Assembly: GCA_027325115.1 (NCBI GenBank)
Contig: DAHWFG010000250.1
Coordinates: 1-25,948 of the forward strand
Direction: 5' to 3'
DNA length: 25,948 bases
Source: JAKBCQ01 sp021807585
GTDB lineage: Bacteria > Planctomycetota > Planctomycetia > Isosphaerales > Isosphaeraceae
The translations under genes and the position numbers were made by a program. The notes beneath the pieces were generated by a model that saw only the letters and a list, made by a program, of their open reading frames with translations, had not been told where the DNA came from and did not search any database. Below are positions 16,885 to 23,268 of the stretch, in pieces; the stretch's first letter is position 1; each line of letters opens with the position of its first letter.

Positions 16885-17249
16885 GGGGGCGAACTAGGCT
16901 CGACCGGATTGCTGAAGCGAGTGGTTGCGTGCCGAGGTTGGTCAGCGGGCCTCGTTAAAAGCCGACTAAACTTTATCTGCCGAGTCTCACACGACTCTCC
17001 GTCTCGCCGCCTAATAAACGGCTGACGGCTCCGCGGCGAACCTTCTCCCGCTAGGTTTTCCCGGAGACGACAATGCGGGATCGCTCGATTTTAACCGTCC
17101 GTTGCGGATCGGGCTAAACTCATGACGGACTAAGCCGAAGGAGACCTCGCCGGCTGGGGCTCCAAGGCCGACAATTAAAGAACCGGACACGCACGTAGAG
17201 ACCCTCATGGATGGATCTCGGGACGCGGGTGCGATTCCCGCCGCCTCCA
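16885..17249 (+). ncRNA. ssrA: Transfer-messenger RNA (tmRNA)
   Basis: The 5' end GGGGGCG (16885-16891) pairs with CGCCTCC (17242-17248) to form the acceptor stem, followed by discriminator A17249. The next genomic bases are TCA, so the CCA end is not encoded and must be added. The 5' part continues 'AACTAGGCTCGACCGG', the typical start of one-piece tmRNAs, and the 3' part has a T arm GCGGG/CCCGC with loop TGCGATT. The tag reading frame starts at GCC 16979, after the usual A/T-rich bases, and ends with TAATAA at 17012-17017, giving AESHTTLRLAA. The RNA rescues ribosomes stalled on broken mRNA together with SmpB and tags the product for proteolysis; the LAA end fits protease recognition. A strong terminator follows at once. 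Confidence 0.95.
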
Positions 17250-17255
17250 TCAAAA

Positions 17256-17288
17256 GCCCCTCGCGATTCGTCGCGGGGGGCTTTTTTT
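17256..17288 (+). terminator. Intrinsic terminator of ssrA
   Basis: GCCCCTCGCGA (17256-17266) pairs with 17271-17281 over 11 bp (one G-U), with a TTCG tetraloop and seven T residues (17282-17288). It begins 6 nt after the tmRNA end. Confidence 0.92.
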
Positions 17289-17823
17289 ATTCATGAAACG
17301 CAAGTTATCTTATTTGTATTAATAAACATTCGCGAACGGTTTGTAAACCCGCCTTAATGAGCAGGGCGGAGCGGTACGCTGGACATATTACGACGACGGA
17401 AGCGCTCATAAAATCCGGTTAGACCTCCTCAAATCATGACGACGCGAAAGCCGGCGTTATGAGGGCGGCGGGGCCGGCACACCGACGAGGCGCATTCACG
17501 TCGATTGATTGCGATTATGCTTCATATTTCGATCATTGCCTGACAAAAGCCAAGACACCGAGGTCGATTCCGCATCCGATAAAAGAACATGGTTGACGGA
17601 TCACGCGATAAGTCAGTATGCTGAATTGATCGATGGAATCGGGTCGTTGAAGTCGGTTTCTTCCAGGTCGAACGTCTTCGTCTTGGATCACACTTCCAAA
17701 GTCCAGGAATGAGCCGTGACGATCGCCGGGAAATCGATAAGACCGCGACCGACCTCGTATCGTTCGTTTTGAAGCGCAGGTGATATCTGGATAAAAGGTT
17801 TGAAGAATCGCGAGGTTTTCGGC
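17289..17823. other. Gene-free stretch downstream of ssrA
   Basis: No reading frame here is convincing: the short ones lack ribosome sites and have no recognisable composition. It starts with AT-rich sequence right after the ssrA terminator. A promoter candidate for the next gene lies at 17593-17622. The 3' end of ssrA is a common integration site for islands, but I found no integrase or direct repeat of the ssrA end in the window. Confidence 0.4.
17593..17622 (+). promoter_or_regulatory. Possible promoter of the first zinc-ribbon membrane gene
   Basis: TTGACG (17593-17598), an 18-bp spacer and TATGCT (17617-17622), about 200 bp before the GTG at 17824. This is a consensus match only. Confidence 0.3.
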
Positions 17824-18291
17824 GTGAATCTCGACCCGACGCATTCGAAACGATGCCCGGCGTGCTTAGCGATCAATCAGATCGACGAGACGCGCTGCTT
17901 CCTCTGCGATCGTGAGTTCGGCGCCGCCGCGGACTCATCGCGGTCGATCAAGAAGGCGGGTCGTCATGATCAATCGGATTCATTGAATCAACATACATCA
18001 ATTACGTTTTCCGATTTGGTCGGTTCATTCTTCCTCGTCGTATTGATTGTCTTCACACTGGGCGTGCTCTATTATTCGCCGGGCTTGGGGATCGTTCTGG
18101 CGATGATCGTCGCCCCGGCGCTTTTACGAACTCATCTCGTCATCAATCGGCGCAAATCACTCAAAGAACCCCCCGACCTTTTCGATAAAGCGGTCATCTT
18201 TTTCGTGTCTCTTTTCGCGACCGTCGGCGTCTTGTTGCTTCTGGCGGCCGCGGGATTTATACTTCTAGCTCTTATATGTTTTGCGCGATGA
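17824..18291 (+). CDS. Zinc-ribbon membrane protein, paralogue A
   Basis: With the GTG start at 17824 (GAGGT 8 bp upstream) the protein has 155 residues. A longer frame from TTG 17800 is possible. The N-terminal ribbon has Cys11, 14, 25 and 28, in 'CPACLAINQIDETRCFLCD', followed by 'REFG' and a polar linker. Membrane segments lie near 62-84, 85-100 and 120-152. The same ribbon with the same Cys positions occurs in the gene at 18921, and this agreement supports the GTG start. Membrane segments in both are similar in layout ('LGIVLAMIVAPALLRTHLVI' here, 'LGILMAIFTIPPLLRTIVVA' there), so the two are paralogues. I recognise no named family; a metal-binding cytoplasmic head on a membrane anchor is all that can be said. 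A 629-bp gap separates it from the next gene. Confidence 0.72.
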   Translation: MNLDPTHSKRCPACLAINQIDETRCFLCDREFGAAADSSRSIKKAGRHDQSDSLNQHTSITFSDLVGSFFLVVLIVFTLGVLYYSPGLGIVLAMIVAPALLRTHLVINRRKSLKEPPDLFDKAVIFFVSLFATVGVLLLLAAAGFILLALICFAR

Positions 18292-18920
18292 TCAATGAAT
18301 TCCGCGCGGCGGATCGACCCGATGGACGATATGCTCTTCGGATTCTCCCATCTTGAATCAGCGATCGCGGCGAGACTAGCCGGGATCTCCTTCGGTTTCG
18401 ACACTCGCCGATCGACGCGGGTTTCAATACCCGATGATCGGTCAAAGCGATACGAATTGCCGGAACCACTTTGCTTAGAGGAATACCGATTCGGAAGGGC
18501 GATGAGCAATCCTCCCGATCGACGACTCATCCCCAAATTCCGTCGATCGCCGTCTTTTGGGAAGGTCGAACTTCGCGGTGAGCCTCTTATCTGGGACCGC
18601 GCGGCTAATATGACTATAATAATGATACATAGATACAAAATGAAGCGCTATCAAGAGTTTCGACCTACCCGTCGAACAAGCATCTTCAAATCCCGCGGAA
18701 AGTTCGGATTTCCTTCCGGATCGACTCCGAATGTGCCGAATACTTTCTGTCCGCCCTCACGCGCTCAAGCGGACGACCGGGATTCGACCAGGATCCTTTT
18801 TCGCATAAAGTCTGGTATGGTGAAAAGAGGAATCGAATCGAGCGATCGCTCGATCGATCCGATCTCCGACGCCGACATTCGCCGATTTGACCGCGATCCC
18901 AGACGAACACGAGATGCTTC
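18292..18920. other. Gene-free stretch between the two zinc-ribbon paralogues
   Basis: One plus-strand frame spans 18295-18924, but it lacks a ribosome site, is Arg/Ser-rich and resembles no protein. A TATAAT occurs at 18613-18618 in an AT-rich patch without a matching -35. The promoter of the zinc-ribbon/radical SAM operon should lie here. It may also be the remains of a gene lost between the duplicated copies. Confidence 0.35.
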
Positions 18921-19514
18921 ATGAAACCGAGTGGACGCGATGAGATCAAATGCCCAGGTTGCGGCGCGGTCAATGAAATCGACGAAAAACGCTGCTTCCT
19001 CTGTGACCGCGAGTTCGGTCCCGTCGCGAACGATCGGCGGATCGTCGGCGACCGAACGCGACGCGAGTTCGATTCTAGAAGCAATCACGTTTCGAAAAGG
19101 ACGTTCTCAATCGCATCGGTGATGACTTTCGTCGCGATTTTCGCGGCGTGCTTGGCGGCGTTCCGGTTCCTCCCGGTTCTTGGAATCCTCATGGCGATCT
19201 TTACGATTCCGCCTCTCCTACGGACGATTGTCGTCGCCGAGCGGTATCGTCTTAACGACGATCGCTTGTCTTTCATCGGTAAAATCGAAGTCTTCCTCAC
19301 GTCGTTTTGCGCGTTCCTATTGATTATCGTATCGTCGATCATTGCGTTCTGCGTCACGTGCGTAAGCGGAGTTATGGGGAAGGGCGGCTTCTCTTTCGCC
19401 GAGGGGAAGGATTCTCCCGCGGCGGTGATCGTGGTGATTTCGGCGGTCGTCGCCCTGATCATCGGATTCTTGACGACGCGATTTTTTCTCAAGCGTCTTT
19501 CTCAAAGAGAATAA
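18921..19514 (+). CDS. Zinc-ribbon membrane protein, paralogue B, in operon with the radical SAM gene
   Basis: This 197-residue protein has a start at ATG 18921 with GAGATG 5-6 bp upstream. The ribbon is Cys11, 14, 25 and 28 in 'CPGCGAVNEIDEKRCFLCD', followed by 'REFG' exactly as in paralogue A. Four membrane segments follow (about 55-75, 76-92, 115-142 and 165-188), one more than in paralogue A. The gene ends 2 bp before the radical SAM start, so they share an mRNA and coupled translation is likely. I know of no function for the family; the context suggests an accessory membrane role for the enzyme, and that is inference. Confidence 0.8.
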   Translation: MKPSGRDEIKCPGCGAVNEIDEKRCFLCDREFGPVANDRRIVGDRTRREFDSRSNHVSKRTFSIASVMTFVAIFAACLAAFRFLPVLGILMAIFTIPPLLRTIVVAERYRLNDDRLSFIGKIEVFLTSFCAFLLIIVSSIIAFCVTCVSGVMGKGGFSFAEGKDSPAAVIVVISAVVALIIGFLTTRFFLKRLSQRE

Positions 19515-19516
19515 TC

Positions 19517-21019
19517 ATGCAACTGCGCGACCATACTTTGTTGGGCATGACGCAAAGCCTCTGCCCCGAGTGTCTGGCGCTCGTTCCCGCCAAGATCATC
19601 ACGAGGGAGGGGCGGGTTTACTTCCGTAAGCGTTGTCCCGAGCACGGATTTCGAGACGATTTTATCTGTAGCGACGTTCGGTTTTACGACCGGATGGAAT
19701 TCAGCCTGCCCGGCAAGGTTCCCGCGGCGTTCGGCGTCGAGCCCGACAAGGGATGTCCGTTCGATTGCGGTCTTTGCACCGAGCACGAGCAGCACACGTG
19801 CGTCGGCCTTGTCGAGACGACTTCGGCGTGCAATCTCGAATGCCCGATGTGTTACGCATCGAGCGGACCCGGCGGCAAGCACTTAAGTTATGACGAATGC
19901 ACACGTTCGATCGATCGACTCGTGGCGGTCGAGGGACGAGCCGAGGTCCTTCAGCTTTCCGGAGGCGAGCCGACGATCCATCCCGATTTTCTTCGTACGC
20001 TCGCGTACGCGTGCGCTCAACCGATCGATATCGTGATGATCAACACCAATGGAATACGTTTGGCGCACGACGCCGATCTCGTCGCCGCGATCGCCGAGTA
20101 CAAAAATCGGATCGAGATTTATTTTCAGTTTGATGGATTCGGCGAATCGGCTTCGCGAACCCTTCGCGGCGAGTCGCTCGTCGCGACCAAGCTGCGCGCG
20201 ATCGAGGCGCTCGGCAGGCGTGGAATTCGCGTCACGCTCGTTTGCACGCTTCAGCCGGGGGTGAACGAAAACGAGATCGGCGCAATCGTCAAATTTGGAC
20301 TTGAACGGCCGTGGATCACGGGAATCTCGTTTCAGCCCGCGACATACTCGGGTCGATATGTTTCTCCCGCCGATCTGGAAAATCGAATCACGTTCCCCGA
20401 CGTCGTTCGCGCGATCGTCGACCAGACCGACGGAATCTTCCGCGAAACCGATTTCCTGCCGCTTCCGTGCGCGCACCCGAACTGTCATACGCTTACGTAC
20501 GCGTTCCGCACGCAAGGACGCGTCGTCCCGCTTCCTCGATTTATCGACGTGCGCAACCATCTGGATATTCTTGCCAACGGGATCGTCTTCTCGCGGAATC
20601 GGGCGCGCGATTTGATCGAAACGTATCTGGGGAAGCTCAATTGCTGCGGGCATGAACGCAACCCGAACGCGGCGAACCGATCGACCTCGACGGTCGCGAA
20701 CGCGAACGACTCGCCCCCGGTCGATCTCATTCCGTTCGATTCAGGCGGGGAAATGAACCTTGGCGAAGCCGCGGCCGAGTTCTTCTCCCGCGCACTCGCC
20801 GAACGGCTTTCGCCCGAAGACGTTTTTCGGATCACGATCACGTCGTTTCTCGATGCGTTTAATTTCGACGTTCGAAGACTGATGAAATGTTGTATTCATC
20901 ATGTATTGCCGAGCGGGCATGTGATTCCATTTTGCGCGTACAACGTGCTGTATCGCGAGGGGCGCGCCGTTCTTCCCGCGCTTCGTGGAATCGTCCCCGC
21001 GGCGATCCCCGTTCGGTAA
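19517..21019 (+). CDS. Cysteine-rich radical SAM enzyme, COG1964/Tes-like
   Basis: With ATG 19517 (AAGAGA upstream) the protein has 500 residues. The frame is open further upstream, but that part overlaps the preceding gene. The radical SAM cluster is Cys105-X3-Cys109-X2-Cys112 ('SACNLECPMCYASSG'), and the SAM-binding 'LSGGEP' is at 147-152. Before it stand a ribbon-like part (Cys16, 19, 40, 51; 'CPECLALVPAKI', 'KRCPEHG') and 'CPFDCGLC' plus Cys95 (80, 84, 87, 95). After it come Cys318/323, Cys376/377, Cys458/459 and Cys473. This N-terminal layout is that of the COG1964 family, which includes archaeal tetraether lipid synthase (MJ0619-type Tes), an enzyme with auxiliary Fe-S clusters and a rubredoxin-like iron. 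Radical chemistry on an unactivated carbon is expected; a lipid substrate is inferred partly from the Lgt-like gene that follows 62 bp later. Confidence 0.88.
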   Translation: MQLRDHTLLGMTQSLCPECLALVPAKIITREGRVYFRKRCPEHGFRDDFICSDVRFYDRMEFSLPGKVPAAFGVEPDKGCPFDCGLCTEHEQHTCVGLVETTSACNLECPMCYASSGPGGKHLSYDECTRSIDRLVAVEGRAEVLQLSGGEPTIHPDFLRTLAYACAQPIDIVMINTNGIRLAHDADLVAAIAEYKNRIEIYFQFDGFGESASRTLRGESLVATKLRAIEALGRRGIRVTLVCTLQPGVNENEIGAIVKFGLERPWITGISFQPATYSGRYVSPADLENRITFPDVVRAIVDQTDGIFRETDFLPLPCAHPNCHTLTYAFRTQGRVVPLPRFIDVRNHLDILANGIVFSRNRARDLIETYLGKLNCCGHERNPNAANRSTSTVANANDSPPVDLIPFDSGGEMNLGEAAAEFFSRALAERLSPEDVFRITITSFLDAFNFDVRRLMKCCIHHVLPSGHVIPFCAYNVLYREGRAVLPALRGIVPAAIPVR

Positions 21020-21081
21020 AATCGAGAAATCGCCGACCACGAAGAGCGACGATCCGACACACGCAAGCGAACCCAAATCAC

Positions 21082-21816
21082 ATGTATCGATCGGCGTATC
21101 CCTGGGTGATGCTGGCTTCGATTGCGACGGGGGCGTTGCTTTATCGCCGATCGCGGTCGGCTTTGGGGTTGACCGCGCGGGAGCGGCTTGCGATCGGCGT
21201 GGGGGCGTTTTGCGGAGCGATGATCGGCGCGAAGGCGCCGTTCGTCCTCGCCGATTGGCACGGGCTCTTAAGCGGGAGCGCGTGGTTCGAGAACGGTAAG
21301 ACGATCGTCTTTGGCATCGTCGGCGGCTACTTCGGCGTCGAGACGGCCAAGAGGATTTTCGATATTCGCGTCAAAACGGGCGATTCGTTCGCGGTCCCCG
21401 TCGCGGTCGCGGTCGCGATCGGCCGATTGGCGTGCTTTTGCGGCGGATGCTGTTACGGAGTCGCCGCGAAGCTCCCTTGGAGTTGCGATTTCGGCGACGG
21501 AATCCGCAGGCATCCCACCCAGCTTTATGAATGCATCTTTCACCTTGTCGCCGCGGCGGCGCTCGCGCGGCTTCAAAGCCGGGGCGTGTTGCGCGGTCAG
21601 CTCATTAAACTTTATATCCTTAGTTATTTGGTTTATCGATTTATCACCGAGTTTATTCGCCCCGAGCCCGTTTTGGCGTTGAGTTTAACGGCGTATCAAT
21701 GGGGTTGCCTGGCGCTCATCCCCGCGTTCGTGTATCTGTGGGCGCGCGACGCCGCGAAGTTCGCCGCGGGAAATCATAATATTAACGATCGTTTTACCAT
21801 GACTCGCGAGCCGTGA
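21082..21816 (+). CDS. Lgt-like (prolipoprotein diacylglyceryl transferase family) membrane protein
   Basis: From ATG 21082 the protein has 244 residues with about seven membrane segments. Family motifs: 'GRLACFCGGCCYG' (114-126), the counterpart of the Lgt signature 'GR.GNF.N.E..G' but with Cys-rich substitutions; 'HPTQLYE' (144-150); and 'YRFITEFIRPE' (185-195). Housekeeping Lgt is usually 260-300 residues and moves diacylglyceryl from phosphatidylglycerol to a lipobox cysteine. The altered signature and the shorter length suggest a relative that binds a glycerolipid but may not modify lipoproteins. No clear ribosome site is seen. It follows the radical SAM gene by 62 bp in the same direction and is probably in the same operon. 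It ends 6 bp from the convergent DUF1501 gene. Confidence 0.85.
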   Translation: MYRSAYPWVMLASIATGALLYRRSRSALGLTARERLAIGVGAFCGAMIGAKAPFVLADWHGLLSGSAWFENGKTIVFGIVGGYFGVETAKRIFDIRVKTGDSFAVPVAVAVAIGRLACFCGGCCYGVAAKLPWSCDFGDGIRRHPTQLYECIFHLVAAAALARLQSRGVLRGQLIKLYILSYLVYRFITEFIRPEPVLALSLTAYQWGCLALIPAFVYLWARDAAKFAAGNHNINDRFTMTREP

Positions 21817-21818
21817 AG

Positions 21819-21846
21819 CCGATCACGAGAAGAGTTTCGTGATCGG
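21819..21846. terminator. Hairpin between convergent genes, possible two-way terminator
   Basis: CCGATCACGA (21819-21828) and TCGTGATCGG (21837-21846) form a perfect 10-bp stem with an 8-nt loop. The hairpin covers the last codons of the minus-strand DUF1501 gene and starts 3 bp after the Lgt-like stop. There is no T run on either side, so it may only partly terminate or may protect 3' ends. Confidence 0.4.
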
Positions 21847-23220
21847 TTCGCCCGCGGCGATCGGCAACGGCCGACCGAGCGTATCGCGGACCTCGGTCGC
21901 GGGATCGATTCCAAGAGCCCAGAACATCGTCGCGGCGATGTCGTCGGGGGTGACGGGATCGGACGCGGGATATCCCCCCTGACGGTCGCTTGAACCGTAC
22001 ACCGCGCCGCCGCGAACTCCCCCTCCCGCGAGCAGCACCGTGTAACAGAAAGGCCAATGATCGCGGCCGTTCCTGCCGAACTTGGGATCGTCGCGAATCC
22101 GCGGCGACCTGCCGAACTCCCCCATCCAAACGACAAGCGTCTCGTCGAGCAATCCCCGCGACGCGAGATCATTCAGAAATGTCGGCAGAGTTTGATCGGT
22201 CGACGGCAGCAGGCGATCTTTGAGCTCGCTGAAGTTGTTCGCGTGGGTGTCCCAGCCGCCGTTTCCCTTGCCGCCGATCGACGCCGAGTAATACACGGTG
22301 ACGAACCGCACCCCCGCCTCGATCAGCCGACGCGCCAGCAGGCAGCTCTGCCCGTACGTCGTCCTGCCGTATTCGTCGCGCAATTTGGGATCTTCAAGCG
22401 ATAAATTGAACGCTTTTTGAACCTTGGGTGAAGCGAGCATCGCGAGCGCGCGGTCGTAAAACGAATCGACGCCTCGAGCCGAGGCCGACCAGTTGAGCAT
22501 ATCAGCCTGTTCATCGATCATACGCATGAGCGTACGTCGATCATCGAGTCTGCCGAGCGAGAGCGATTCGGGAAGCGTCAGCTCGGGGAGCTTGAATCCG
22601 CCGGAATTCGGACCTTCGCCGATAAAAAACGGGTCGAACGCCTTGCTCAGAAAGCTCGCGGTTTGCCCGGGGGTGACGCTCCCGTCGCGAAGCCGATACG
22701 GATACGAAACGAACGACGGAGTCGCGGGATCGTCCGCGGGACGAAGCCTCGCGGCGACCGCGCCGTACGCGGGATAAAGCTCCTGCGTATCGCGAAGCCG
22801 AATGTCGTCGAGCGGCGGCTTGTGCCCCGTCAAACTGTAATACGCGGCCGAGTTATGATTCTTCGTGGTATGATGCACGCCTCGCAGTTGCGCAACTTGA
22901 TCAAGAACTTTTGACATCTTTGGTAAATGCTCGGTCACGCGCACTCCCGGAATCGCCGAGGCGATCGGCGAAAATTCGCCGCGGATCTTCTCGGCGGCGT
23001 CGGGCTTCATGTCGAAGGTGTCGATGTGCGAAGGACCGCCGAATTGATGAAGCAGGATCACGTGCTTCGCCTTGGGGCGCGTCCCGCTCAAACGAGCCGA
23101 CCCCTCGGCGCGCAAAACGCGAGCAAGGTCCAACCCCGCGAATCCCGCCGCCCCGGCGCACAATAAACTTCGCCGCGTCAGCCGCCGCGCCGATCGGTAA
23201 TCGTCACAAGATACATTCAT
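21823..23220 (-). CDS. DUF1501 family protein with Tat signal (sulfatase-like fold)
   Basis: With ATG 23220 (GAGGA 8-9 bp upstream) the protein has 465 residues. The frame continues to TTG 23238 without need. The twin-arginine signal 'RRLTRRSLLCAGAAGFAG' lies near residues 12-29. Family blocks include 'HQFGGPSHIDTFDMKP', 'GVRVTEHLPKMSKVLDQVA', 'VVWMGEFGRSPRI' and 'GRDHWPFCYTVLLAGGG'. DUF1501 proteins are related to the alkaline phosphatase/sulfatase superfamily and occur in large numbers in Planctomycetota, nearly always paired with DUF1549/DUF1553 proteins. Here the partner ends 48 bp upstream in the same direction. It is exported folded by Tat; the biochemical role of the pair is not established. 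Confidence 0.93.
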   Translation of the reverse strand: MNVSCDDYRSARRLTRRSLLCAGAAGFAGLDLARVLRAEGSARLSGTRPKAKHVILLHQFGGPSHIDTFDMKPDAAEKIRGEFSPIASAIPGVRVTEHLPKMSKVLDQVAQLRGVHHTTKNHNSAAYYSLTGHKPPLDDIRLRDTQELYPAYGAVAARLRPADDPATPSFVSYPYRLRDGSVTPGQTASFLSKAFDPFFIGEGPNSGGFKLPELTLPESLSLGRLDDRRTLMRMIDEQADMLNWSASARGVDSFYDRALAMLASPKVQKAFNLSLEDPKLRDEYGRTTYGQSCLLARRLIEAGVRFVTVYYSASIGGKGNGGWDTHANNFSELKDRLLPSTDQTLPTFLNDLASRGLLDETLVVWMGEFGRSPRIRDDPKFGRNGRDHWPFCYTVLLAGGGVRGGAVYGSSDRQGGYPASDPVTPDDIAATMFWALGIDPATEVRDTLGRPLPIAAGEPITKLFS

Positions 23221-23268
23221 GTTCTTGGTCCTCGGCAAATCGATACATCTTATATATGATATTCTTAA

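Noticed and set aside
17509..17844. Short frames on both strands behind ssrA
   Set aside because: Neither has a ribosome site or a recognisable motif, and each is the reverse reading of the other.
18419..18434. T-arm-like sequence CGGGT/ACCCG with loop TTCAAT
   Set aside because: The loop has 6 rather than 7 bases and no acceptor, D or anticodon arm can be built around it; it is also not a copy of the ssrA end.
18295..18924. Plus-strand frame of 209 codons between the two zinc-ribbon genes
   Set aside because: No ribosome site, Arg/Ser-rich composition and no protein-like pattern; it also overlaps the start of the next real gene.
19307..19516. Upstream extension of the radical SAM frame
   Set aside because: It overlaps the zinc-ribbon gene in another frame and is Arg/Gly-rich; ATG 19517 begins the family-like sequence right after the upstream stop.
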